The notes: a model not told the origin generated them from the letters alone. A stretch of 64,000 bases of DNA from Oscheius dolichura (GCA_932521035.1 OW051497.1:434001-498000), one strand, 5' to 3'. Shown: positions 24,402 through 36,490, counted from the stretch's first letter. Made by a program: numbers and translations.

Positions 24402-25791
24402 CTACTGGCTTTTAGATTGGGCAAATCCAACTCTTTGGTTTCCAGTGTCAAAAACGGAATAGAATCTGCCGATGAAAACATCTCCAAGGATCCAGAGGGG
24501 CCCATTAGGGGCAGGGATGTCGAGTCCCATGAATCCGGAGAGGCAGGTAGTCTGGCCGTTGTTGTCCAACTGGAGGATGTAGTCCTTTCCTTGGAGAACG
24601 AAGTCCTGTCCGCCGATGGAGTAGGTAATAGGCGGGAGCTTGTCAATTCGGCTGCAGAGGACTTCATACTCTCCGTTTCCGATGGGAATAGCTCCGATGA
24701 GCTTTTGGATCTGTTGGATTTGAGCGGTAGGTCCAGTAAGGAGGGAAGTTCCAGTGTCGACGATGGCATCGACTACTCCAGTAACCTAAAGATCTCTTCT
24801 TCTAATTATTCAATAACCTGTATACCTGGTTGGTGTTGACGCTAACAGAAGTCAAACTGATTCTCCAATAATCTTCAGCCTTCAACTTCTCCCAGGCGAT
24901 ATCTCCCTGAAGAGATTTTCGTCATCTCACGTGCTCATTTACAAATTTTGATAAGACACCGACCCCACCCTTTTAAAGAATAACAACTAACGCTATAGTG
25001 GTTGGGATCCATATCACAGAGGGTCATCTCTCCTCCAACCACGTTATGGTCAAGATCGCGGTTGAGCCAGAAAGCGAATAGAGACTGCTTGCAGATAGCA
25101 CTATTGGCGTAGATTTGATCCATAGGTTGGGGAATACTGTTCTCAGAAATGGAGTCGAAGGCCATTCCGAGGATTCCATCAAATTGGGCAGCAACAAAAG
25201 CTAGTCCAGGCTCTTGAATAGCGCAGGCAAATCCTTGAGTAGCGTCCGTGCAGTATTGACGGTCATTTCCGAAGCACCAGATGTCCTTGTCAACAACTCC
25301 TTTCATTGAACCGGAGCCGTATTGGATCTCGAATGGTTGACCAGTATTGGTACAGGTGGAAGAGGCATTACAATCAAACTGAACCCGTTTTTCAAAGAAA
25401 AAGACTAGTTTACCTTCTTGTGGAGCTCACAAGCGATGTTACTCTGCTTACAGTTGGCACAGGGAACCCAGAGGTTAGAAGAACCGGTGTCAAAAAGGAT
25501 AGAGAAGTTCTGAGGAGGGGATCCAAGCTGTCCAGGACCATAGTACTGGGCGTCTTGGTAGTCAGAAAGTCCTTCTTGGTAGGCCAACTGTGAGTTAAAA
25601 ACATGCCCTGGGATGTATCTCTGCTTCAAAAATTCACGAATAGCATTGAAACGGAAAGCCGATCTTCTCAGTTTAACCTTTTCCAGGGGCACTCTGTAAT
25701 AATTTAGCTTAGAAATAAAAAGTAAAGATAACCTGGAGATGGCAGCTGCGCCTAGCGCTATAACAAGAAGGAAGACCAATTGGCGAACCAT
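24402..25791 (-). CDS. Secreted pepsin-like aspartic protease (family A1)
   Basis: This is an endopeptidase likely secreted into gut or host tissue. The ATG at 25791 is followed by a signal peptide (residues 1 to about 18). A 39-nt in-frame intron near 25691-25729 interrupts [15 protein letters not shown] propeptide precedes the first catalytic motif, [11 protein letters not shown]. Later exons contain the GSGSMKG flap region, FDGILGMAF and the second catalytic motif [11 protein letters not shown]. The end is [16 protein letters not shown], the pepsin C-terminal signature. Both aspartates and the expected cysteine pairs are present, so it looks active. The flap tyrosine is not in the usual place: the corresponding stretch reads [17 protein letters not shown] (minus) is at 25825-25831, and AATAAA lies only 5 bp after the stop, so both UTRs are very short. 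Confidence 0.93.
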
Positions 25792-25824
25792 TCTGGCGAC
25801 TAGGCTCCTTATCGGGGAAATAGA

Positions 25825-25831
25825 TTTTATA
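25825..25831 (-). promoter_or_regulatory. TATA box of the aspartic protease gene
   Basis: TATAAAA on the minus strand lies 34-40 bp before the ATG at 25791. This predicts a leader of about ten bases and no room for a trans-splice acceptor. Confidence 0.6.
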
Positions 25832-25995
25832 CTTGCAACACTATCACCTGCGTCATATTGGCTCTTATCTTAAAAAGAGCATGAACTAGATCGTTCTGGC
25901 TCATTGAGGCTGTAAAATCAAATCCGGTGAGCTACTGGAAGATCAGCCATTCTGGTATAATCTGTGTTGCAGTTTCAAGAGGAACAGGGCTCAGA

Positions 25996-26148
25996 TAACG
26001 GAGACAGTAAAGGAACTGAGGGAAACAAGCCGAGCCGTATATTCCCGGGACAGACCGTCTCGTCCGGTAGAAATGAAGAAGACCGTAGAGCTCAGGTATA
26101 ATCCTCTTTGACCTGGTCTGAACCAGGATCATTTCATTTCTTCATTAT
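25996..26148 (+). promoter_or_regulatory. Shared upstream element of family member A
   Basis: The element is about 150 bp and recurs, 75-85 percent identical by eye, before genes B (33739-33800 plus 37385-37484), C (38125-38278) and D (60397-60580, minus). It contains, in order: a purine-rich block ending AAGCCGAGCCGTATATTCC; a hairpin at 26045-26067; the block AGAAATGAAGAAGACCG; TATAAT at 26097-26102; the inverted repeat CCTGGT-ctga-ACCAGG at 26113-26128; and TTTCATTTCTTCAT just before the start codon. It is probably the promoter and leader of the family. Confidence 0.75.
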
Positions 26149-26350
26149 TAAAGTGCTATGGTGTTTGTCTGTCTGTCTGTTTGTTTGTCTGTCCGATGGG
26201 AAAGTGTCCGACGGTAAAGGGATAAAAAATGTCTTAATCCCGGGGGCCGCCGCAGGCGGTCGTCGGCAGAAGAGCGGAAAGGTCGCCACAGGTCGAAACG
26301 TATAACTTTGACAGACAGACGACAGCCGTAGGCTGCCGAAGGCCCGCTGG
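26149..26350. mobile_element. 202-bp insertion with a 12-bp target duplication
   Basis: The flanks TTTCTTCATTAT at 26137-26148 and 26351-26362 are identical, and in the related genes C and D this motif leads directly into the start codon. The 202 bp between them are absent from those copies. The insert starts with a (TTTG/TCTG)n-like run and contains a later GACAGACAGACG stretch complementary to it. It has no ORF. The 12-bp duplication suggests target-primed reverse transcription of a short non-autonomous element, although terminal poly-A is lacking. Confidence 0.75.
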
Positions 26351-26360
26351 TTTCTTCATT

Positions 26361-26623
26361 ATGGCTTTTGTGGTCGCCCTAGCCGGCTGGCTCCGTGCCG
26401 TCTCTTCTTCTGCTGTTCCGGCTGCTCCTCCGCCCGCACCGCCTCGGCCTCCTCACCAGCCAACCATTGACGAGTCGTCCCTCCTGCCGGTATGTTTTAA
26501 ACCATTGATTTCAGTTGAACTATCTACTTTCAGGCGATGCTGATCAGGCTGAATGCCAACGACACGCAGACGCATGTGGCCCAGCTGAAGGCACAGATCC
26601 AGGGTATTAGGGATGATGAGTAA
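26361..26623 (+). CDS. Member A of a novel two-exon Pro-rich small-protein family
   Basis: Exon 1 (26361-26489) encodes MAFVVALAGWLRAVSSS, a Pro/Ala-rich stretch and a conserved PTIDESSLLP end. A 44-nt intron (26490-26533) follows, and exon 2 (26534-26623) encodes AMLIRLNANDTQTH..., ending RDDE. The product is 72 residues. The N-terminus could be a weak signal or membrane segment. Homologues B, C and D keep the MAF start, the Pro-rich middle, the D/E-x-x-LL end of exon 1, the intron position and the AM(L) start of exon 2, which supports real coding. AATAAA overlaps the stop (26622-26627). I do not recognise the family. Confidence 0.7.
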
Positions 26624-26758
26624 TAAAGATTTCACTTCATTTCTTGTGTTTTACTTCTTCGTGATTTTGTTTCTCGGTTAACTCCCTTGTAGTTGGCACC
26701 ACGGATTCAAAAACATTCTTTTTGCTGTGCAAAACTGAAGAATAAACTAGGTGCGTGA

Positions 26759-28056
<1,298 letters not shown>

Positions 28057-28059
28057 CGA

Positions 28060-29255
28060 ACCAAGGAAATTTATCGTTAAAATAAACGAGCTTGAACGGT
28101 TTAGTTAATGTTGTACTACGACTACCCGACTTACGCCTGAGAATGACTTCTTGTGAAGCGCGGTCACATTAAAATGTTCCAATGACCATAGAAATGGAAA
28201 GAAATATAGCAGAAGTCCGTTTTCTCTGACGTTTTCGCAAGCCGGTCAAACTTGAAGTACTAAGTAAACTTCAAATTGAAACGGGCTTGTGAAAATCAGA
28301 AATTCTCTTCTGAAACGTAAGACAGAATAGGGTTTGCGGCCGCTAGCAATCTTCTACGAATAGTAAAGCCGTCCACCGCGTCAGAAAACCAACAGAAGTG
28401 TGATGCGAAAACAAGTCCGAGCGATTTAATTATATTGTTATTCCTGGAGCAGGTCCCAGCTGCTATGAGTCTCACAGCGATGCGATACCTCATTGGGCAA
28501 GCCGCCAATTTTGGGTAATTTGAACGCATCCTCTTGTTTTTCATTAAATTCTTTCATTTATTTTTCTGTTTATAATTTTCAATCATTTCAGAAGATGCTA
28601 TCCGCTTGTACAATAATAAAAACTAGCCTAAGGCAGGTAAACCCAAAACATGTGTTTTTCCCTTGCAAAAAAATTGATTTGACCAGGAAATCTCACTTTC
28701 CTTTGGCGCGCTTGTCAAAAAAATCGAAATGTTCCGCGTTTTATGGCTGTTTTTCTTCCAAATAATAAAGGAAACGTTATTTTTTCAGGTAGGTAACCGT
28801 ATAATAACGAAGAACTACCGAAGAAATGTAGAAACTATTCTGGAATTGCCCAACTATTGGAGAATCTTCCTGAAGTCATGGACTGAAAAGGTAAGGTTAA
28901 TCTCTTCCGTTTATTTTCAACAATAGGAACATTCCACATAAGCAGATCGTTCCAATTCGTGCCCTTTCCTTTCCTGTCCTCGCCCTTTTGCAACCTGCCG
29001 CCCCAATCCAGCTGATTGCGGATTTGCCTTTTTCGGCCGGAGGAGGGGGCTACCCGAATTTCATCCAGCGCCGCGTACAGTCAATGGCGCCCTTTCACTT
29101 CCCCAGGCGCTTAAATGAGAAGAGCGAGAGAGAAAGAGGACTGCGCCCGAAAACTGCCTGTTCATGTTTCTTTTTCGATATATGGGCGATGAGACAATCA
29201 GCTCAGATCCCATCGATTTCTTCTCCACTTTCTGAATTCCTTTATTCTTTTCAGG
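28060..29255. other. Intergenic stretch
   Basis: This lies between the decayed protease and the membrane protein at 29260. A GA-rich run (near 29120-29140) and pyrimidine tract precede the next gene. No exon chain was found. Confidence 0.4.
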
Positions 29256-29259
29256 TAAC

Positions 29260-31285
29260 ATGATGATAAACGCGCGATATGTTTTCTATGCTGCTTTTGC
29301 TATGCTGTCGACTGCCCTCCCTATTGTGATGCTGGTTCAATCATTGAGAAGGGTAGGACATTTCCTTCTTCCTTTTTTTCACCATTCAGGGAGTTCCATT
29401 ATTTGTCTTAGGAAAGAAGTACAGGGTTATTCCATGAAGTCATATGCCCCACTGGCCATCTGGATTCAATCCATGGGCCGCTATATTCTTCATATTTTCG
29501 AGTAAAATGGCGATGAACCAGTTGATGGGCTAAAATTTTAGTCTGGCAGCTCATTTCGTACTGTAATTTAATCTCCTAGTTGGGTTATTTTCTCAATCGC
29601 GACTGTCAAAGTAGATCTTGACATACTATCCAAAATCTAGCGTAATTTCAAAGCCCAATCTCCGTCCAGCCTCGTTTGGAACCTATCCCTTCTGTAGTTG
29701 TCATAGTTTACTGTTTACCCGGCCTTTTAAAATCCTGTGCCTTTCTAATTGCATAGAATCGAAAAAGAAGCTCCCACCAAACAACTCATACAGTTTAATA
29801 TCTCTATACTTTCAGGAAAGGTTCGGATTTGTGCAGTTCGACGAATCAGGCATAATCCGCCAAGATTGGAGCACCTGTATGCAGTTGAATGCCGCCAAAA
29901 TGGACAACTCTGTAAGTTTTTCCCTTCTTTTTATTTTAAATCAATATTTTTAGACCTGGATTCAATGGCCGACTATTATTCAATATTGCGAGAAGTATCT
30001 CACAGATAATATTACGACGTATGGTGCCTACATTGGACAACTACCTATGAGATTCACCTTCGAGGTACACTTATTCTCTCTGTATTTTCAATACCGTTTT
30101 TTACAGAAATCTCACGATTTTGTACCAATTATTCTCTATTTAGCAGAAGGAATGACAGAAGAAGATATTGAGAATGCAAGGAAGGTGAGTCTTCAAAATT
30201 TCTCAGCACTTCCTGTAAACGCCGGATGAAACCCGTTCCAAAGGGCATTTTGCGGTTATAGCCGCCCGTTAGATGACCGGTTGCAGGCTAATCGCTAGTG
30301 GCGTACCTTCTTGTGCCGTTTCTACTTTGCCGCCTTCAGATTGCCCAAGGGAAATGATTAGCGAACCGGGAATTGAAATAGAAGTACTAGAGAAGGCCTT
30401 CCTAAGGAATTTCGATCGGACCCCTTCTGCCCACGCTTCAAGTTGTTCCGCTAACTATTCCGCGCAATTGATATCTAATGCTAACGGGGCGGCTAAGGCT
30501 AACCCATAAATGTTGACTATCTGCCCTTAAAAACCTTGTTTTGGTATTCTAAAATATCTAATTTCAGGGACTAAAATGGAGTAATATAACATTCATTGGA
30601 ACGGAGCCGATTGCTACTGGAAACTACACCGATGTGGGTGTATTCTTCCCAGAAACGGACGACCGCGAAGAGGAGGTCAACTGGCATCGTGAGGAGTTCC
30701 CCAGTAAGCTTTTTTTAAAATCTTAAACTGTAGTTACTCATGTAGAACCGCAGAGAAGCACGAAAAGAAGAGCTGGGAGGAAAGAATTTACTGAATTCAT
30801 GGTGACATACGGATTGAAGTTCTACGACGGAATCTGGCTAGACTGGGCTGCTAAAGATTATGAAATCTTGCCTTTGACATACAGAGGAGATGTACTGGAC
30901 GAGCTGGAAATTACTGTATGCCAATTTAACGTAATGGTAAGCCCTTATTTTAAAATTTATACAAGGGATGCCTGTTTTTAGATCCACTACGGGACCAGGA
31001 TGCAGGAGATCCATGAATTTATAGAAAGAACTGTAAAAGAAAAAAGGCGAGGCCCTTTAAAAGTTTATTTACTCAGTTGTTGTTCAGATACGCTATTCTC
31101 AAGCCTCTGCCCCCAGGAACATCGATAAATTCGGAGAAATTCCCCTTCGCCGTGCCGCTGACCCTGTACATGATCAATATGGAGAATCAAGAGTGCCTGA
31201 AGAGGTACACTCCTCAATTAATTTAACCTATCGTGAATCTGTCTCTACGTGTCATATCATACCGGCTGATTTCCCTTTGGAATAA
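29260..31285 (+). CDS. Single-pass membrane glycoprotein, unknown function, eight exons
   Basis: Exons are 29260-29352, 29816-29911, 29954-30064, 30107-30184, 30568-30703, 30746-30936, 30982-31032 and 31088-31285. Most introns are 42-55 nt, with exceptions of 463 and 383 nt. The protein starts MMINARYVF with a hydrophobic segment (residues 8-25), so it is probably a type II membrane or secreted protein. Possible N-glycosylation sites include DNST, DNIT, SNIT, GNYT and INLT. No catalytic motif is clear. A ttttcag acceptor ends 5 nt before the ATG. The last exon reads through a GTACAC donor-like site to a TAA at 31283-31285 overlapping AATAAA. I considered a glycosyltransferase from the topology but see no donor-binding motif. 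Confidence 0.65.
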
Positions 31286-31289
31286 AAAT

Positions 31290-32200
31290 TGTAAGCCTTT
31301 TTCCGTGTTCCATGCCAAATCGTCTACGACAATATGTTTTTGAAGATCATTTTCCAGTTTATTTGATTAATGATCATGAACGAAAGAATCGCATCGTAGA
31401 TATTATCATTTTAAGAAAGCCTAGAACAGCAGAAAAATTGAAGTTGTGTCGTATTTCACCAGTGAGGAGAGATCAAGAGCTTTCACTCTTAAACAGATGA
31501 CTTCCGATGATGGAAAGCGACAGTCATGCTAATGGGTCCACTATAACGTACCGTTAATTCTACCGGCTGCCGTCGTCCTCGGCCAATGCCACCTACGGCG
31601 AAGTTCATCCCTGACGGTTAGTTCCACCATATTCGCCTCTTTTCCTTTTAATCCTAGCTGGAAAATATAATCCTTAGACATTTAACCTAGAGACTTTTTC
31701 TGTACGCTGTTCAATATCTAAGATGCCATCTAATATAAGTCCTTCGACCATTTGGTACTCGCCTAAAGCTAATTTCTCTTCCTGATAAACCTCTGGCCTC
31801 TTGTTTCTTTGCTCCAGTCATGACCGGGTTAGAGATTGGTGGTTTTAGTGAAGGGTTAAGTGGGTGTCTCCTTTTCTATTCAACAAGTGTGTTAGGATTA
31901 AAAGGATAATTCCAGAAGTCGCTTACATTGACCTCAATCGTTGTCTAATCCATCCCAAAGAACTGTTCCCTCTCGACGGCCCGATCGTCCTTAAGTAGCC
32001 GCACTTACGTTTCGAGGACCCCTAAAATTCAAAGAAAAAGCATTTCAAATACTTCTCACCCCGTTTATATAGCCTATGCTTGTCTAGACACTTGATAAGC
32101 TCATTCGAACGCGAGTCTCTTTGTGTTTACGATTTCTATCCAATTTTCGCACCCTTTTTATGGGGAGGTGTCGGATCGTGTTCACTATCTAAAACCCCCC
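31290..32200. other. Intergenic stretch
   Basis: This separates two membrane-protein genes. It contains only short ORFs without motifs and no recognisable repeat. Confidence 0.4.
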
Positions 32201-32220
32201 TTTAGTTGGATTTTCTCCGG

Positions 32221-33491
32221 ATGGAAGTGACGACACCTGGGACCGATCCTATATATACAGCTGAACCTTATTGTCATCTTCGCTTTTCTGATATTTCCAC
32301 ACTACAACTTGGCGTCACATCATTTCTACTGCTCTGTGCTTTTATTAACGTCAACAGGGAAACGCCACTTTCCAGTATAAGTAGTCATAAGAGGACAATA
32401 TGGTCACTAGACAATTACAAGGTAAGGTTTTTATGGATGCTTCCTCTAGGTGGCAAATTTTAGGGAAAAACGCCTTGAATTGATTCTTTTTCCTAATTTA
32501 TTCTTTTCCAGGTAAATGCCGACGGAGTAAAATACTACAACTACACTGATCCAGCTACTGGGCAAAAAATTAATGCAACCCCAGGTCGTGTATGGTACGA
32601 TGAAGTATTGAGAGGAAAACATGTCTATCTCTTTGGAAATGACTTTGACACCTTCTGCTGGGTAGGCTTTCTCTCCTTCTTTTTTGAATAACAATTTCAG
32701 GCAAGGTTAATCCCGGCAAAGGAATGGTTCCGCTCCATTTACAGGGCTAGTCAGTTAACTCCATGGGTCCAGGTATGCTTCCTTATTAAATTTACAGTTT
32801 TGCTCTTGTCTAGGTCCCTCTTAGGGGAGCAGTGCTTTTTGGAATGACTTTTCGTATTATCAACGCCATATTATTTGGCTATATGAAGAACTTCAAAGAT
32901 CCTCCGTCCAGTTTCGGCAAATATTTCATGTGGATCGTTGTCTACAATGAAATTTTCCATAATATTACGCTCTTCATGCTATCGAACTATTTGAGGGACC
33001 CTGACAAGGCTTGTGAGTTTTCCCCCATTACATTTTGAAGTAAAAAGAACTTCAGACTTTTATCTCTTCCGACCAGCGTTCATTACAGCTTATATCACTT
33101 TCGTTTTAAAGATGCTCTTCTCATTTTGGAATACGGTAAGGTTCTAGCCATTTTATGTTAAAGAATAAATTTCAGGGACACCAACAGTTGACATACATTA
33201 GAATAGTACTGGCTGTAGTAGTTGGAGCTACATTTATACCCAACTACACGAATATTTTAGTCTATCTTGATCATAATTACTGTGACAGTTACAGTGAGTT
33301 TCTTTCCAATCATGGAATTAGTCAAATGTTTAGCTACTCCACTGCTGGGGCTCCTTGAATGGGCTGCAATCATCTGCCTGTGGTGCTCAGACGTTCTGGA
33401 TACTATGCAATGTGGGAAATTGGATGTCATAGCAGTGAAGACCTACTATGAAGAGGAAGAGGAGATAAAAGTAAATGGAACACCAATGTAA
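32221..33491 (+). CDS. Multi-pass membrane protein, possibly FRAG1/DRAM/Sfk1-like
   Basis: Exons are about 32221-32421, 32512-32661, 32701-32772, 32814-33012, then three more to a TAA at 33489-33491. The last intron is best placed as 40 nt ending gtttag, which gives an in-frame junction. Hydrophobic helices are visible at LQLGVTSFLLLCAFI, GAVLFGMTFRIINAILF, YFMWIVVYNEIFHNITLF, FITAYITFVLKMLFSF, IRIVLAVVVGATFI and GLLEWAAIICLWCSDVL, six in all. A large glycosylatable loop lies between helices 1 and 2. The six-helix plan and the late Glu-Trp helix resemble the FRAG1/DRAM/Sfk1 group, but the match is by topology only. The tail is acidic (EEEEE). A tttag acceptor ends 15 nt before the ATG. AATAAA lies near 33517. 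Confidence 0.6.
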
Positions 33492-33738
33492 GGTGCTTGA
33501 TTAGAGCGGAACGCATAATAAATAGAGATTTTGTGAGCACGAAACTTTTAATAAATCGTTTGACAGCGTCAGACACGAATACTGAGGAGGACCTCCCTCC
33601 GACGTTCTCCTCGTGGACCCCAGGGGAAATGGGCCTTATGCTCACCTACGAGCGTCCCTCAGTCTTATTCGTATAAAGAAACCCTTGAATACGTTATAAG
33701 GAAAAAAGAATGTACAAATAGGAGAAGGAAAGGGGATC

Positions 33739-33800
33739 AGATAGCAGAGACAGTAAAGGAACCGAGGGAAACAAGCCGCGCCTTATATTCCCGGAGCAGA
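33739..33800 (+). promoter_or_regulatory. Left part of the upstream element of family member B
   Basis: This 60-bp segment matches the 5' part of the family element (purine-rich block, AAGCCGCGCC, TTATATTCC and the left hairpin arm). The right part is found 3.6 kb away at 37385, after a LINE fragment, so the element has been split. Confidence 0.7.
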
Positions 33801-33854
33801 ACGAAAAGAAGGAGAAAATGAAATATATCGAATTGCGAAGAACAGGCAAGAACT

Positions 33855-34365
33855 GACTAAAGATATAAGAGAAATCAAGATGATAAAAGACAAGAAAGGA
33901 AGGATGATCATAAATAAAGAAAAAGTAAAAGAAAGGTGGAAAGAATACTACCAAACCTTGCTGAACGAAGAAAGAAAACAAAAGAAGATGAAAGTAGATG
34001 AAAAAACAGAAGGACCAATAGAACACATTCGAAGGGAAGAAATAATATGGGCGATGCAAAAAGCAGGAACAGGAAAAAGTCCGGAAGCAGACGGAATACC
34101 AATTGAAGTATGGAAAGCCTTAGGAGACGAAGGAGTAAAGTGGTTGACGTGGTTTTTAAATAGGATCGTAAAAGAAATGAAAATGCCAAACAAATGGAGA
34201 GAAAGCAAAATTATACCGATATTTAAAAGGAAAGGAGATGCTAGCGAATGTGGAAACTATATATTAAATTAAATTACTAGCTCATACATTCAAACTGTAT
34301 GAAAAGATACTTGAAAGAAGACTTCGTCAAATTATAAAGATAAACGAAGCACAATTCGACAGAAC
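33855..34365 (+). pseudogene. Reverse transcriptase, N-terminal part (RTE-like), broken
   Basis: The frame is open to 34272 and ends at a TAA just after GDASECGNY. The expected continuation (KLLAHTFKLYEKILERR) lies in another frame from about 34275, implying a small indel. The fingers region of the polymerase is present, while the palm motifs lie beyond the nested insertion. The base composition is strongly A-rich on the coding strand, unlike neighbouring genes. Confidence 0.8.
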
Positions 34366-34369
34366 CTAT

Positions 34370-35034
34370 ATCCGTTTGTTAAAAAGAGGAATCTCAATAA
34401 AAAGGGTGATTTGGGAGAGCCTACAAAAAGGGAACAATAGGGAAAACCCCAAAGGACACAACAAAAAGAGAACAATACTCGTTCAGTTAAAATATAACCA
34501 AATCACGGCTATCGGTTAGGATCGACAACTTTCAGTCTTCTACTTTGATTTTTCCTTTTTATTTATAATCTACGAGGGGGGCTGCCGCCCCCCTCGACCC
34601 CCCGCCCAGGCCCGTAATATCAGTATGCTCATATTCATGGGAAGAAGCCTGTTTGAAATGCTTACATCTACATCGTATTCTACTTTTCCCCACTTTCATT
34701 CTTTTTAATCTACGAGGGGGGCTGCCGCCCCCCTCGACCCCCCGCATATGTCCGCTTTGTCAGTATTTTGTGTCATGGAAATACCCGTTCCCAGAGACAA
34801 TGCCTTCATTTTTTTTTCCCAGAGCCCTATTTTCCATGGCTGAACATAATTCATTGCTAAAAATAGCAGAGAAAGGGCAATATCCAAAAAGATAGCCGTG
34901 ATTTGGTTATATTTTAACTGAACGAGTATTGTTCTCTTTTTGTTGTGTCCTTTGGGGTTTTCCCTATTGTTCCCTTTTTGTAGGCTCTCCCAAATCACCC
35001 TTTTTATTGTGATTCCTCTTTTTAACAAACGGAT
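34370..35034. repeat. Fold-back structure with 144-bp inverted arms
   Basis: Arms at 34370-34513 and 34891-35034 are reverse complements with a single mismatch by eye (143 of 144). They enclose a 377-bp centre. Within the arms a motif near CAAAAAGGGAACAAT recurs. No clear target duplication flanks it, so it may be either a fold-back/MITE-type insertion or a template-switch inverted duplication. Confidence 0.9.
34571..34745. repeat. Two direct copies of a GC-rich hairpin unit
   Basis: A 35-bp unit starting TACGAGGGGGGCTGCC occurs at 34571 and again at 34711, 140 bp apart, and contains a perfect 10-bp stem with a TGCC loop. The surroundings are AT-rich. This kind of block resembles terminal hairpins of small DNA transposons, but no matching enzyme is present. 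Confidence 0.85.
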
Positions 35035-35734
35035 TGTTCCCTTTTTGTTGATATTCGGTAGAATATCATAGATCCTAAAGCTTGTGCCATGAAATAGTCC
35101 TGGTTTTCCCCATTCTCTAGGAGGAAAAATGGGTTGTGCCACAATAATTTCTAAAGCAGCAAACGTCATTGCACAAGTTTGTCTTCCTGTCGATTTCGTA
35201 TAATTGACAAAAAATTGTATAAAGCTCGAAGAAGCCACCAATAAGGTAAATAAGGTCAATTTAGCAAGTTTTTACGGCTCTGCAGTCCAACTGCTAGAAA
35301 AAATGCGTTCTTCAACAGACACGGCGGCTGCGCGTCGCCTCTGTTTGATGTTGCGGCTCTTCCATTTTCTGCCAATTTTCATGAAAATTTGTGCCAAAAG
35401 CTAAACACTCATGCCCTAATAAGATATAGTCCATTTCAAATGGAAAAAATTTAGTTAAAGGTAAAGTCGGGTCCAGATAGAGCATTTGCCCGTCTAGATG
35501 GTCCAACCTGACATTTTGGCATGCATTTTTATGCGTATTTCACATATATCTTGATTATTTTTATCGCTGCTTTTGCTTATTTTGAGCTATGAACTACCGA
35601 AAAAATATAAAAATCGCCGAAATCTATGTCAGATACAATTATCGAAAATTTTGAAAGAAATTGAACTCGAAAAATTTGAAGGTCCGAACCGTGCGGGAGA
35701 AGTTTTTCCATTTGAAACAGACTATAGTGATGTC

Positions 35735-36300
35735 GAATGTTCAAAATTCATTAGCCGAAATGGGCTACGTGCAGAAACATGAAATAGAATAGTTGATGGT
35801 ATAGCTAAAAAACTAACCCATCTACCTAATTTTTTATAACATATTCAGAATCAGCGTAAAAAAATGTGTATATAACTGTTTTACAAAGGTTTTTAGATGG
35901 ACACACAACCTTGTTCAAAAAAGACCACAGCGAAAGGCACCCCATCGACGACGTGCCGCATCTATTTGATGCTGTGGCTCTTCCATTTTTCAGCCAACTT
36001 TTATGAAAATTAGTATCAAGGGGTAAAAGACCATCCCGAATAAGATAACCATGTCAGACTTTCAAAATTCTCTAGCCGAAAAGGGCTACCGAAACAACCA
36101 TGAAAAAATATGTTTGATGCTATAGCAGAAAAACTAACCCACCAACCCAATTGTTTTATTACATATTCAGAATCAGCGTAAAAAACTGTATATATAGCTG
36201 TTTTGTGAAAGTTTTTGGACGCGTGCAAAAGGTTTTAAAAAAAGGAGCCACAGCGGAAAGCGCCACAGCGAGCGGACGCGGACGGCGGACGGCGCCACTT
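35735..36300. repeat. Diverged tandem dimer, about 322-bp unit
   Basis: The stretch beginning AAAAACTAACCCA and running through ATATTCAGAATCAGCGTAA occurs at 35808 and 36129. Flanking homology extends on both sides. A partial third relative lies near 35340-35420 and another near 36315-36370. It has no coding capacity. Confidence 0.7.
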
Positions 36301-36490
36301 TTCAAAACACGTTTGTAGTCGTAGCTCATCTATTTTATGGACAAATTTCATGAAAATTGGTCACTAGGGGTAATCAACTACGAGGAACACGATGGCGAAG
36401 GCAGATTTTTAATATCTCTTAACTGAAAAAAGTTATGCCATCAAAATCAAAAAAAGGGCTTGGCATGTGCTCCAACTAAACCCAAATCAC

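Noticed and set aside
33293-33332. A 28-nt intron in the six-helix membrane protein
   Set aside because: Frame alone allows it, but the acceptor 12 nt downstream gives a 40-nt intron that fits the size range seen everywhere else.
34705-35259. 184-codon minus-strand ORF across the fold-back arm
   Set aside because: It reads through the inverted arm and a GC hairpin unit. The same peptide appears from the other arm, so it is repeat read-through.
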